Positions 42,502 to 51,475 of a DNA stretch of 64,000 nt are shown piece after piece; positions within the stretch are counted from its first letter, which is position 1, and the number at the start of each line of letters is the position of its first letter. The stretch is from Clostridium isatidis (GTDB taxonomy: Bacteria; Bacillota; Clostridia; Clostridiales; Clostridiaceae): NCBI RefSeq assembly GCF_002285495.1, contig NZ_CP016786.1, positions 324,001-388,000 of the forward strand, in the 5' to 3' direction. The position numbers and the translations under genes are program-made. The notes beneath the pieces were generated by a model. It worked only from the letters and a program-made list of their open reading frames with translations, searched no databases and was not told where the DNA came from.

Positions 42502-43299
42502 TTAGATTATAAGAAATGTAAACAGGCTTGAAATTATATTGCTGCTTAAATTTACTATATCATTATTGATAAAGGATATTCCTTTAATAAGTTTATTAGT
42601 TTTTCCTTTATAAACTCTTTTCTCTGTTATAGTATCTAATTCATCACAATAATATTGAGCTTGAAGGGATGCTCCCAGCAAACTATCTATTATTGCCCCA
42701 AAAAATCCTAATAAGAAACAGTAGCTGGAATAGATCAAGCCTTCTTTAAGATCCTTATAAATAAATATATTTAATATAAAATGTATTGAAGCAATGAAGG
42801 AAGAGCCTAATAGGGCAAAGCTTGTTCCTAAAAGACTAATTCCACCAGACATTCCTGTTTCTAAGGGTTTTAGGGTTAATATATCTATAGGCTTTCTTTT
42901 GCTTAACACTCCAATTTCTGAAGCCCAGGTGTCCGCTGTAGAAACGGCAAAGGATACTCCATAGGCTAATAAATATATAGAACTTTGATTAAAATAATAT
43001 ATAATTGCCACGATAAGTCCAACTCCGCCATTTGCAATTACCTGCATAAAGTCACGATTTTCACCCTTTTCATTTATCTTTTCTAATTTATCTTTGTTTA
43101 TCTTTTTAAACTTTGATAATAGGCTAGAGGAAACAAAGAAGGCAATCATTATGATAGAAAAGAATAATCCTCCAAAGAAGTATATTCCAGTTCCAAGAAT
43201 TATAGCAGCTATTAATCCACTTTTGCTAAGAGAAGAGTTTTTATAAGCTATAAAGGATATTAAAAATGAACAAGTTAATCCTATGAAAAAATCTAACAT
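42502..43299 (-). CDS. DUF92 / TMEM19-family membrane protein
   Basis: 265-residue protein with about seven helices. Marks: AYKNSSLSKSGLIAAIILGT, RDFMQVIANGGVG, SFAVSTADTWASEIGVLSKR, LLGFFGAIIDSLLGASLQAQ and a C-terminal GISFINNDIVNLSSN. The family includes plant VTE6 phytyl-phosphate kinase, so a CTP-dependent isoprenoid kinase is possible, but bacterial members are uncharacterised. Single gene on the minus strand, convergent with rex. Confidence 0.8.
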   Translation of the reverse strand: MLDFFIGLTCSFLISFIAYKNSSLSKSGLIAAIILGTGIYFFGGLFFSIIMIAFFVSSSLLSKFKKINKDKLEKINEKGENRDFMQVIANGGVGLIVAIIYYFNQSSIYLLAYGVSFAVSTADTWASEIGVLSKRKPIDILTLKPLETGMSGGISLLGTSFALLGSSFIASIHFILNIFIYKDLKEGLIYSSYCFLLGFFGAIIDSLLGASLQAQYYCDELDTITEKRVYKGKTNKLIKGISFINNDIVNLSSNIISSLFTFLII

Positions 43300-43661
43300 C
43301 TAATCACTTCCTAAAATAATATTTTATATATAAGGAAAAGAAATAAAAAATATACTTAATAATAATTGTATTTGTAAAAATAGTTATATCAAGAGTAAAA
43401 AGAGCAAAAAATTATAAGTATTTTTAAGAAGGCTATTTGGAATTATATATAAATAGAAGGATTTTAATAACTTGACAAATTATAAAAACTAGCAGTAAAG
43501 TATTAAATAAGAATAATTATTAGTAGAATTAATATTTAAAAGTTTATTTAAAATAAATTATAGATAAAATCAATTAACTACTTAGAGTGTTTTATCATTA
43601 TAAACTAATAGTATAAATTTATTTTAATTGATAAGTGAGAAAGGTAAGGCAGGTTATAAAT
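43300..43661. other. AT-rich gap upstream of the glycosylase gene
   Basis: No ORF, hairpin with T-run or riboswitch seen. A TTGACA near 43473 lacks a correctly spaced -10. GTATAAAT near 43610 is a possible -10 for the glycosylase gene. Confidence 0.4.
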
Positions 43662-44603
43662 ATGGATTTTAAAAGTGTTAAATTTATAGAAGACAAAGCT
43701 ATTTTAGAAGAGGTAAAAAACTTTGATATTAAGCAAATATTAGAATGTGGCCAATGTTTTAGATGGGACAAAATAAGTGATACTGATTATATAGTAGTTG
43801 CCTTTGGAAGAGTAATAGAAATAACTCAAAAGGGAAATGAAGTAACAATACATAATACTAATGAAGAAGACTTTAATAATATATGGTTACATTATTTTGA
43901 CTTAGAAACAAATTATGATGAAATAAAAGATAATCTTTCTAAAGATGAAATTCTTAGAGAAAGCATAAAATACGGATATGGTATAAGAATATTAAATCAA
44001 GATCCTTTTGAAATGCTAATAAGTTTTATAATATCTGCTAGAAATAGTATTCCTTCAATTAAGAAAACAGTAAAGAAAATATGCGAAAAGTGGGGAGATA
44101 AGATAGTATATAAAGGTAATGAATATTATACTTTCCCAACCCCAGAACAAATAAGTTCAGCCACTTTAGAAGAAATTCAAGAAACAGGTGCTTCCTTTAG
44201 AAGTAAATATATTGTAGATACTATTAAAAAGGTAAATGAAGCCTTAGAAGTAAAGAAGGATTATGAAGCAAATAAAGAAAATTATGATGAAAGACCTGAA
44301 ATATTAGATTATGACTTAGAATACATAAAGAATCTAAATGATGATGAATGTCATATTGCCCTACAAAAGTTTATGGGGGTTGGAGCCAAGGTAGCGGACT
44401 GTATAATGTTGTTTTCTATGAAGAAAAAATCAGCCTTTCCAGTTGATGTTTGGGTAAAGAGAGCTATGATACATTTTTATGTTGCACCAGATGTATCTTT
44501 AAATAAAATGAGAATCTTTGCAAGAGATAAGTTTGGAAAATTCTCAGGAATGGCTCAACAATATCTTTTCTATTATGCTAGAGAAAATAAGATAGAAGTG
44601 TAA
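43662..44603 (+). CDS. ogg: 8-oxoguanine DNA glycosylase (Ogg-type)
   Basis: 313-residue HhH-GPD base-excision enzyme. N-terminal TBP-like domain (QILECGQCFRWD), then HhH motif LQKFMGVGAKVADCI with catalytic Lys243 and activating Asp262 in FPVDVWVKR. The clostridial Ogg (C. acetobutylicum) is the closest type I recall; it removes 8-oxoguanine and has lyase activity. I choose ATG 43662, preceded by AAGGCAGG, over the upstream GTG 43635. Stand-alone gene. Confidence 0.9.
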   Translation: MDFKSVKFIEDKAILEEVKNFDIKQILECGQCFRWDKISDTDYIVVAFGRVIEITQKGNEVTIHNTNEEDFNNIWLHYFDLETNYDEIKDNLSKDEILRESIKYGYGIRILNQDPFEMLISFIISARNSIPSIKKTVKKICEKWGDKIVYKGNEYYTFPTPEQISSATLEEIQETGASFRSKYIVDTIKKVNEALEVKKDYEANKENYDERPEILDYDLEYIKNLNDDECHIALQKFMGVGAKVADCIMLFSMKKKSAFPVDVWVKRAMIHFYVAPDVSLNKMRIFARDKFGKFSGMAQQYLFYYARENKIEV

Positions 44604-44716
44604 ACTCAGTTTGGAGTGCTTAACTCAGTTAGGAGTGTGGAGCGTGTAGTGTGGAGTGATTAACTCAGTTAGGAGTGTGTAGTTAGTAGTTAGGAGGGAT
44701 TAACTTAGTTTGGAGT
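44603..44716. repeat. Degenerate GGAGTG/GTTAGGAGT repeat array
   Basis: Tandem words TTAACTCAGTTAGGAGTGTG, GTAGTGTGGAGTGATTAACT, CAGTTAGGAGTGTG, TAGTTAGTAGTTAGGAGG, TTAACTTAGTTTGGAGT, all on one strand. The longer 22-24-base unit occurs three to four times. Starts at the ogg stop codon. The same vocabulary occurs on the other strand at 34766-34846. Confidence 0.75.
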
Positions 44717-44739
44717 AGGGCGTAAGCCCTTATTTTTTT
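44717..44739 (+). terminator. Terminator after ogg
   Basis: AGGGC GTAA GCCCT tetraloop hairpin followed by TATTTTTTT. Confidence 0.85.
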
Positions 44740-44829
44740 GTTTAGATTATATAAAATGTAGTGAAAAAGTTATATAATGATATTGATTACATAAGTTATG
44801 TAAAAACTATTTAATGAAGGAGAGGTTGT

Positions 44830-45783
44830 ATGTATTACTTAGGTATTGATGGTGGAGGAACTAAGACAAAGTACACTGTAGTTGATGATAATTTAAAGAA
44901 GCTATTGGAATTAGAAGGTGGAACAATTCATATTCACCAAGTAGGAGTGGAAGGAATAAAAAAAGAAATAACTGAAAACCTTGAAAAAATATTTTCTACT
45001 TTAAATATAAAAGCAAAGGATATTGCCTTTACTTTTGCAGGAGTACCTGGTTATGGAGAAAGTTTAGAAGATAAGAAACAAATTGATAAAACATTTAAGG
45101 AACTTTTAGATATGCCTTATAAGATTGAAAATGATGCAGTAAATGGCTGGGCAGCAGGAACAGCTTGTAGTCCAGGAATAAATATTGTTGCAGGAACAGG
45201 AAGTATAGCCTTTGGAATGAATGAAGAAGGAAAAATAGCAAGATGTGGTGGTTTTGGCCCAGGAATTGGTGATGATGCAAGTGCCTATTGGATAGGATTA
45301 AAAACTATAAATGAATATACTAAGCAAAAGGATGGAAGATCTGAAAAAACAATATTATTAGATATATTAGAAGAAAAATATAAAATTTCTTATCAATATG
45401 AAATTGTTGATATAGTATTTAATAGACTTAAATTTAATAGAACTGAAATTGCTAAATTTTCAATGATATGCGCTGAAGCTGCTAATAAGGGATGCGCCGC
45501 TTCTAGGAAAATATTTAATGAAGCAGCTAGTGAAATATTTGCTCATTTAAGTGTTTTAGCTAAGAAGTTAGATTTAAAGGATAATTTTATAGTATCTTAT
45601 ACTGGAGGAGTATTTAAAGCAGGAGATTTAATATTGAAGCCCTTAAAGGATTTAATAAATAAATCTAATTTAAAATGTAAACTTCAAGAACCACAGTTAG
45701 AGCCATGGGATGGGTCAGTATTATTGGCTTATAAGCTAGCTGGAAATATTATTCCTGATAATGTAGAAGAATTATTTAATTAA
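44830..45783 (+). CDS. BadF/BadG-family amino-sugar kinase (NagK/MurK-like)
   Basis: 317-residue ASKHA-fold kinase: LGIDGGGTKTKYTVVD (phosphate 1), FTFAGVPGYGE, ENDAVNGWAAG, GINIVAGTGSIAFG (adenosine/phosphate 2) and GGFGPGIGDDASAYWIG. Closest to N-acetylglucosamine kinases and the clostridial MurK that phosphorylates MurNAc and GlcNAc released from the cell wall. Next to the GalNAc cluster but separated from it by a bidirectional terminator, so independently expressed. GGAGAGG precedes the ATG. Confidence 0.85.
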   Translation: MYYLGIDGGGTKTKYTVVDDNLKKLLELEGGTIHIHQVGVEGIKKEITENLEKIFSTLNIKAKDIAFTFAGVPGYGESLEDKKQIDKTFKELLDMPYKIENDAVNGWAAGTACSPGINIVAGTGSIAFGMNEEGKIARCGGFGPGIGDDASAYWIGLKTINEYTKQKDGRSEKTILLDILEEKYKISYQYEIVDIVFNRLKFNRTEIAKFSMICAEAANKGCAASRKIFNEAASEIFAHLSVLAKKLDLKDNFIVSYTGGVFKAGDLILKPLKDLINKSNLKCKLQEPQLEPWDGSVLLAYKLAGNIIPDNVEELFN

Positions 45784-45785
45784 TA

Positions 45786-45822
45786 AAAAGGCAGCTTGTA
45801 TAAAATCAAGCTGCCTTTTTAT
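45786..45822. terminator. Bidirectional terminator, kinase / EIID
   Basis: AAAAAGGCAGCTTG / CAAGCTGCCTTTTT with an eight-base loop; ends both convergent transcripts. Confidence 0.92.
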
Positions 45823-45889
45823 ATTTTATTAAGGTTGGAATTATTTATGCTAATACTACAAAATTAATTTATGGATAGCATTTTCTTTA

Positions 45890-46714
45890 TTATGCCCAAA
45901 TGTTAAATACTCCACCAACAATACCTATTATAAGTAGTAATAATATACATTTAACAGGTGTCCATTGTTTCTTTTTAATTAAGAAGAATAACAATAATGT
46001 CATTGCTAGTGGTATCATTTGAGGAAGAACGCCATCTAATATACTTTGAATATTAATTGGAGATTCTCCGTTTTCAATTATAATATTTAAACTTGTTGCA
46101 CCATAGTTTGAAGTAAGTGCTCCAACTATAAATACACCTAGCATAGAAGCTGAACGAGTAAATTCTTTTGCATTTTGAGTTAATATATCAATTGCTTTTG
46201 AACCTAAGTTATAAGACCAATGCATTAACCAATATCTAATACCAAATTGAACAGCGTTAAATATTAATAAGAATAGTATTGGACCAGCTAAAGATTTGTT
46301 GATAGCCATATTAGCAGTTATACCAGCAGCGATTGGAACTAATGTGAACCAGAAAATAGCATCTCCAATTCCACCTAAAGGTCCCATAGCAGCAACACGG
46401 ACAGCACGAATAGTATTAGTATCAGCTTTTTGTTGCTCTAATGATAAGATTATACCCATAACAAAAGTTACAAGGAATGGATGAGTATTAAAGAATTCTA
46501 AGTTGTGTTTCATTGACTTTGAAAGATCTTCTTTATCAGTGTGAATTTTTTCTAGTCCAGGTAATATTCCATATAACCATCCAGCAGCTTGCATTCTTTC
46601 ATAGTTAAATGAAGCTTGCAAGAATAATGAACGCCAAACCATTTTATTTAATACTTTTTTGTCAAGTTGTTTGGCAGGAGTTAAATCTTTATATAAAGTG
46701 TTATTATATTCCAT
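45890..46714 (-). CDS. agaE: PTS EIID, mannose family (GalNAc-type)
   Basis: 274-residue membrane subunit that forms the sugar channel with EIIC. Typical marks: MVWRSLFLQASFNYERMQAAGW, FFNTHPFLVTFVMGIILSLE, RAVRVAAMGPLGGIGDAIFWFTLVPI and a C-terminal membrane helix. I choose the third ATG (46714) because GGGGGAG lies nine bases before it and the first ATG abuts it. It overlaps the end of the EIIC gene, so both are coupled. Last gene of the EIIB-C-D operon. Confidence 0.92.
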   Translation of the reverse strand: MEYNNTLYKDLTPAKQLDKKVLNKMVWRSLFLQASFNYERMQAAGWLYGILPGLEKIHTDKEDLSKSMKHNLEFFNTHPFLVTFVMGIILSLEQQKADTNTIRAVRVAAMGPLGGIGDAIFWFTLVPIAAGITANMAINKSLAGPILFLLIFNAVQFGIRYWLMHWSYNLGSKAIDILTQNAKEFTRSASMLGVFIVGALTSNYGATSLNIIIENGESPINIQSILDGVLPQMIPLAMTLLLFFLIKKKQWTPVKCILLLLIIGIVGGVFNIWA

Positions 46715-47516
46715 CTTCATCATCTCCCCCTATTCCTACATTTGCTGTAGCAGATTTCATTTTTACATTGATTTGGAAATCATATAGGCAAACTGCGATA
46801 CCAATAAGAGCAATTATTAATAATGCAGATCCTGATAATCCTTCTATTTTACCTATAATAGTTGCAAGAGCAAATCCTGCAAAGTAAATTCCCCATAAGT
46901 CGTTTGATAACATAATACGTAATAAAGTTGCAAAACCAACGTAACGCATCATTTTACCAGCAGCACTAAGTCCGTTCATAAACCAAGCATATTTTTCTGA
47001 TGTAGCTGATAACCATTCACCAGCAGCGCTTCCACCGATTAAACCTATAACAACTACAAGTGCGAAGAAAGCACCTAAAGCAGCCATTGCTAAATAGTTA
47101 ATTCTTTCGATACCTTTTGGATTTGCTTCATCAGCATATTTATCGGCCTTTGCCATTAATGGAGACATGATAGTGAATAATAAAGTAACACAATATTGTC
47201 CTATTAATGCGAATGGAACTGCTAATCCAACTGCTGCAGCTGGATCTAATTTAGAAGAGATGGCAAATACTACTGCCATTATTCCTCCGATAACAGCGTT
47301 TGGAGGTTGTGCTCCCCCAACAGGCATATTTCCTATTGTCATTAATTGATAAGTACCACCTACAATAAGTCCAGTTTGTAAATCACCAAGTATTGCACCA
47401 ATAACAGCTCCAGATACGATTGGTTGATATAATGACTCTAAGAAACTAAATTGGTCGATAGCTGCAATAAAAGCAAATACTGCAACTAATAGAATTTGTA
47501 CAATATTAAAATCCAT
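46704..47516 (-). CDS. agaW: PTS EIIC, mannose family (GalNAc-type)
   Basis: 270-residue polytopic permease: QILLVAVFAFIAAIDQFSFL, YQPIVSGAVIGAILGDLQTG, GGTYQLMTIGNMPVGGAQPP, then a cytosolic loop and further helices. Works with EIIB and EIID to import and phosphorylate the sugar. GalNAc specificity comes from the neighbouring catabolic genes, not the sequence itself. GGGAGGGAATAAAA precedes the ATG. An acidic tail (GGDDEDGI) encodes the ribosome binding region of the EIID gene. Confidence 0.92.
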   Translation of the reverse strand: MDFNIVQILLVAVFAFIAAIDQFSFLESLYQPIVSGAVIGAILGDLQTGLIVGGTYQLMTIGNMPVGGAQPPNAVIGGIMAVVFAISSKLDPAAAVGLAVPFALIGQYCVTLLFTIMSPLMAKADKYADEANPKGIERINYLAMAALGAFFALVVVIGLIGGSAAGEWLSATSEKYAWFMNGLSAAGKMMRYVGFATLLRIMLSNDLWGIYFAGFALATIIGKIEGLSGSALLIIALIGIAVCLYDFQINVKMKSATANVGIGGDDEDGI

Positions 47517-47542
47517 TTTTATTCCCTCCCCATATAATTCCG

Positions 47543-48019
47543 TTATTTAAATAGTTTATCAATGCTTTCAGCAGGTTCAGTAGGAACTCTTCTTATTTCA
47601 AGTTCTACTCCTAATTCCTTTAATTTTCTAAATGCTTCAACATCTTTGTCATCTACTGCTACAGAACCAGCAACTTGTCTTTTGCCTTCAGCCATATGCA
47701 TATTTCCAATATTAACTTTCTTTATTGGTACGCCGCCTTCAACAAGTTTTAGTACGTCAGTAGGGGTTTCGCAAACTATAAAAATAAGTTGTTTAGGGCT
47801 TGCTTTATGAATAGTAGTTATAGTTTTTTCAAGTGTCCAATAACGAGTTGAAGCATAAGATGGTGCAGCCATATCCATTAGGCCTTGTCTTAGTTTGTCT
47901 CCAGCAACTACATCATTTGCAACTAAAATTAAGTTTGCTCCTATAGAACCACACCATTGAGTTGCAACTTGTCCGTGAATTAATCTGTTATCTATTCTTG
48001 TTAACACAATATTTGGCAT
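47543..48019 (-). CDS. agaV: PTS EIIB, mannose family (GalNAc-type)
   Basis: 158-residue cytosolic phosphocarrier. Phospho-accepting His15 in TRIDNRLIHGQVATQW, then the typical LILVANDVVAGDKLRQGLMDMA. Takes phosphate from EIIA (encoded at 51871, beyond the regulator and the insertion element) and passes it to the incoming sugar. AAAGGAGGTGAAAAT precedes the ATG. First gene of the B-C-D operon; its promoter has a good -10 but poor -35. Confidence 0.93.
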   Translation of the reverse strand: MPNIVLTRIDNRLIHGQVATQWCGSIGANLILVANDVVAGDKLRQGLMDMAAPSYASTRYWTLEKTITTIHKASPKQLIFIVCETPTDVLKLVEGGVPIKKVNIGNMHMAEGKRQVAGSVAVDDKDVEAFRKLKELGVELEIRRVPTEPAESIDKLFK

Positions 48020-48069
48020 ATTTTCACCTCCTTTTTTTGAAAACCTTTAGTTTTCTGTGGTATGTGAAC

Positions 48070-48142
48070 ATTATACAATTAATATTTAGAATAATCTTTA
48101 TACTTTTTAGTATTTGATTTATTGTTTTTAACAACGTTTACA
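48070..48142 (-). promoter_or_regulatory. agaV promoter with upstream cre-like site
   Basis: Minus strand -10 TATAAT at 48070-48075 lacks a recognisable -35, suggesting an activator. Upstream, TGTAAACGTTGTTA (48129-48142) matches the CcpA consensus TGWAANCGNTNWCA at 13 of 14 positions. Confidence 0.6.
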
Positions 48143-48329
48143 TAAAAGCTGTTTTTCTATCTAGAAAAATAATTTTTATGATATTGCTTTGAAAAAAAAT
48201 ATTTTAATGGTATTATTTGAGATATAACAATAATTTTAATTTAATAATAGTTAGTATTCATATTTTTAGTTATTTAAAGTCCTTAGAATTATAGATAGAT
48301 ATAGTTAATATATTAATTAATGTAATAAT

Positions 48330-48357
48330 AATTTTATTTTGTAAACAAAATAAAATT
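48330..48357. promoter_or_regulatory. Perfect 28-bp inverted repeat
   Basis: AATTTTATTTTGT, centre AA, ACAAAATAAAATT. No T-run outside, so not a terminator. It lies between the divergent agaV and AraC-type genes, about 100 bases before the regulator's ATG, and is a candidate operator. Confidence 0.6.
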
Positions 48358-48459
48358 AATTTCTATATTAATTAGTATCAATATATTTGTAGAAATTATT
48401 TATGTAAAATAGATAAATTATAGAAAAGTTATATTCATGATATTGAGAGGTGATTTATT

Positions 48460-49629
48460 ATGTATGATAAGACAACAAGTGCTGAGTTTAGAAAGTATGG
48501 ATCTGTTTACGATGAATCAATAGATGTGGAAAAGAATGATTTAATAATAAAGCAAATTGTAACTAGTGATAAAGTTATTTCTAGTTTATATTATTTTTTG
48601 GAGCCAACATATATAGAAGTTGTTGAAGGGATGGCTGCTATATTAATAAGTGATTCTAGCAATAGCAATTTTAAACTTTTTGCAATTCATAGAAAATTAG
48701 AAATAAAACCTAATATGTATTTTAATATTATTTCTATGACAGACCAAATCACCTACAACTTAATAATACCATCAAGATATAATCTTAAAATTGAATTTTT
48801 AAATCCACCTTATGTTTATAATAGAATATTGCCTACTATAAGCATACCAGAAATAATTGCTTATTATTATACAATTAAAAGTCCTAAATATAAATTTAAG
48901 GGAGAAAGACATAATTTATATGAGCTAACTTTTGTAGATAATGGAACTTTAGATACAACAGTAGATGGAGTTAATTATATTTTAAATTCATCTGATTTGA
49001 TAATATATGGTAAAAATCAATTTCATACACAGGCTGTAAATAATAATTCTTCCTGTTCTTATTTAACTATTATGTTTGATATGAAATGTGATGATGACAG
49101 CTTAATATGTAATAGGGTATTTCATTGCAGGAAGGAATTATATGATGCTGTAAGAACTTTTGCAAAAAATATATCGGCGACAATTCCATATTCAGAAAAT
49201 CTTATTTTATGTAATTTCCATGAGATTATTATTAGATTATTTCAATATGATTATTTAGGCGCTGATGATGCTTCCTTGCCTAAGGAATCTTATCAACATT
49301 TTCAAGATGAGTTATTAGAAAAAATTGTAGCATATATTAATGAAAGAATTTCTTCTCCAATAACTATAGAAGAAATTTGCAATAAATTTTCAGTTTCAAG
49401 GTCGTCTTTACAAATGTTATTTAAGAACAATTTAAATATATCTCCCAAAAAATATATTAATGATTTGAAATTAACTAAGAGTAAGCAGTTAATAAAAGAA
49501 AATAAATATACTATTAGTGAAATTGCATTTATGTTAGGTTTTAACTCAATACATTATTTTTCTAGGGCTTTCACCCAGAAATATGAAATAAGCCCTAGTG
49601 AATATGCTCAAACTATGTTTAAGGAATAA
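48460..49629 (+). CDS. AraC-family regulator with extra N-terminal cupin-like domain
   Basis: 389 residues. C-terminal AraC/XylS DNA-binding domain (~285-385: ISSPITIEEICNKFSVSRSS, LQMLFKNNLNISPKKYINDL, ISEIAFMLGFNSIHYFSRAF). Residues ~140-215 look like the usual sugar-sensing cupin (YELTFVDNGTLDTTVDGVNY). Residues ~1-115 (SAEFRKYGSVYD, EPTYIEVVEGMAAILI, FNIISMTDQITYNLIIPSRY) resemble DUF4867/ureidoglycolate-lyase-type cupins that occur near tagatose-pathway genes. It is divergent from agaV and sits in the GalNAc cluster, so it is the likely activator of it. The IS element begins at its stop codon. Confidence 0.8.
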   Translation: MYDKTTSAEFRKYGSVYDESIDVEKNDLIIKQIVTSDKVISSLYYFLEPTYIEVVEGMAAILISDSSNSNFKLFAIHRKLEIKPNMYFNIISMTDQITYNLIIPSRYNLKIEFLNPPYVYNRILPTISIPEIIAYYYTIKSPKYKFKGERHNLYELTFVDNGTLDTTVDGVNYILNSSDLIIYGKNQFHTQAVNNNSSCSYLTIMFDMKCDDDSLICNRVFHCRKELYDAVRTFAKNISATIPYSENLILCNFHEIIIRLFQYDYLGADDASLPKESYQHFQDELLEKIVAYINERISSPITIEEICNKFSVSRSSLQMLFKNNLNISPKKYINDLKLTKSKQLIKENKYTISEIAFMLGFNSIHYFSRAFTQKYEISPSEYAQTMFKE

Positions 49630-49638
49630 AATAATAAA

Positions 49639-49680
49639 GGGGCTGTCGCATTAGCGGGTGAAAAAAACGCTAGCGACAGC
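49639..49680 (+). terminator. Terminator-like hairpin in the left IS end
   Basis: GGGGCTGTCGC..AGCG / CGCT..GCGACAGCTCC then TATTTTT. Ten bases after the AraC-type stop codon, so it can terminate that gene. Confidence 0.75.
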
Positions 49681-49792
49681 TCCTATTTTTCAATAAAAAG
49701 AGAAGATTCGAATCTTTGCTGACAAAATAAAATTATTTCTTAAAAAAGGCGCACTTTAATAAGCCTAAGAAAAAAGACTTTTTTAAAATTAA

Positions 49793-51421
49793 TTATGCAG
49801 TTTTCTTTATTTCAAATAAATGTTGTCCAGTTCGGCCTGCTTGGATTTTTCTATGAATTTTATTTATATTATGCGCCATTGCAAGCAATGTACTTTCGGC
49901 TAAAACATTTCTTTGTCCACGACACATGAACCTTCTAAAATTCATATCTTGTTTAACTTGCGCAAAGGAACCTTCTGCTTGAATACTCCTATTCATTCTT
50001 AGCAAGCAACCTTCATCACTAATTATTCTCTCTAAGTCTTCTTTTCTTTGACGATTAAATTTTTTTGAGGTTTCAAATTTTTTAGTTCTTTCTTCTAAAG
50101 GTGTTTTGCAATTATTTCCTTTAATGCATTTGCTTTTATATTTACAATCACTACAATCTTCACATGTATAAATTGTTTTTTCACTTTCATATCCTGTTTT
50201 TGATTTTCTTAATTTTACGCCTTCCATTTTTAACTTTTTACCATTCTGACATATGAAAATATCATTTTCAGGATTATAATCCATATTTTCTATTTTACCA
50301 ATATCATTTTTATATTTTCTCGTTTTTGATAATTCGTAGTTAGCAGGTTTAATAAATGCTATTTGATTATTATCTTCAATAAAAGAATAATTTTCTTCAC
50401 TTTCATATCCAGCATCAGCAACAATTTTTAAGTATTTAAAATTTAAATGTTCCTCCATAGTTTTTAAAAATGGTATTAGAGTCGTTGTGTCTGTGGGCTG
50501 AGGCCCTACCGTAAGCCAAGTAATGTATTCTGAATCTACTCCATGTTGTACATTATAAGCAGGTTTAAGTTGTCCATTTTTCATAGCATCTTCCTTCATT
50601 CTCATAAATGTAGCATCAGTATCTGTTTTTGAATAGCTATTTCTATCACCGCAAGTGTACACTTTCTGATTATATTCTTTAAATTTTGAAAGATACTCTT
50701 CAAGTTTTTCTATAGACTTTTGTAGTGTAGTTTTTCTTTTACCACATCCGTGGACGAATTCTATACCTTCTGATCTCTTCAACTCATAAAGCTTTTTTCT
50801 TAGCTTCTTCACATGTTTAATTTCTACTTTATCTTTATAAATTAATTTAATTCCATAAAGTTCTTCAGATTCTTTTACAAGGTCGGCTAATTTAATTAAT
50901 AACTTTGCCATGTTTTTTGTAACAGCTTTTTTCCAAACAAAAGTATATTTATTTGCACAAGCTTCTATTTTAGTACCATCAATAAATATGTTGTTACCTG
51001 ATACTTCTCCTATTTTATAAAGAAAATTAGTCATTTCAGCTAAAATCTTTTCAGAACATGGGGCGAAATGTAAACTTCTAAACCTTGCAAATGTTGAGTG
51101 ATCCGGAGCGGAAGCCCCTTCTAGTAAAAACATAAAATTTATATCTCTACGGCAAGCTAGCTCAATATCACGTGAAGAATAAATTCCATTCATATAAGCG
51201 TATAGCATAATTTTCAGCATTTTCATGGGCGATACTTGATTTTCTCTTATTCTAAAATAAGTAGAATATAGCTCAGTCAAATCCATCTCCTCTACAAACT
51301 GGCTTAGTAATCGCACAGAATCATTACTTGGAATTATGCAATCAATATCAAAAGGAAGTTTTAGTTGATAAACCTTTTGATTTAAAGTATAATTTTTTCG
51401 TAAGATTTTTTTTATAGGCAT
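49793..51421 (-). CDS. IS1182-family DDE transposase
   Basis: 542 residues, full length. N-terminal DUF772-type domain (VSPMKMLKIMLYAYMNGIYS, SSRDIELACRRDINFMFLLE, DHSTFARFR), then the DDE catalytic core (IFIDGTKIEACANKYTFVWK, LKIVADAGYESEENY) and the C-terminal cysteine-rich insert CEDCSDCKYKSKC followed by SIQAEGSFAQVKQDMNFRRF with the last acidic residue. No frameshift, so probably active. ATG at 51421 has no good ribosome binding site, consistent with low expression. Confidence 0.92.
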   Translation of the reverse strand: MPIKKILRKNYTLNQKVYQLKLPFDIDCIIPSNDSVRLLSQFVEEMDLTELYSTYFRIRENQVSPMKMLKIMLYAYMNGIYSSRDIELACRRDINFMFLLEGASAPDHSTFARFRSLHFAPCSEKILAEMTNFLYKIGEVSGNNIFIDGTKIEACANKYTFVWKKAVTKNMAKLLIKLADLVKESEELYGIKLIYKDKVEIKHVKKLRKKLYELKRSEGIEFVHGCGKRKTTLQKSIEKLEEYLSKFKEYNQKVYTCGDRNSYSKTDTDATFMRMKEDAMKNGQLKPAYNVQHGVDSEYITWLTVGPQPTDTTTLIPFLKTMEEHLNFKYLKIVADAGYESEENYSFIEDNNQIAFIKPANYELSKTRKYKNDIGKIENMDYNPENDIFICQNGKKLKMEGVKLRKSKTGYESEKTIYTCEDCSDCKYKSKCIKGNNCKTPLEERTKKFETSKKFNRQRKEDLERIISDEGCLLRMNRSIQAEGSFAQVKQDMNFRRFMCRGQRNVLAESTLLAMAHNINKIHRKIQAGRTGQHLFEIKKTA

Positions 51422-51437
51422 GAAAAATATTTTACCA

Positions 51438-51475
51438 TAAATCCTAGACTTTTAAAGTCTGGGATTTATTTTTTT
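51438..51475 (+). terminator. Hairpin inside the right IS end
   Basis: AAATCCTAGACTTT / AAAGTCTGGGATTT followed by ATTTTTTT on the plus strand. On the minus strand it lies in the transposase leader and could damp read-in transcription. Confidence 0.7.

Noticed and set aside
44603..44716. Repeat array considered as CRISPR
   Set aside because: Repeats are degenerate and contiguous, with no unique spacers and no cas genes.
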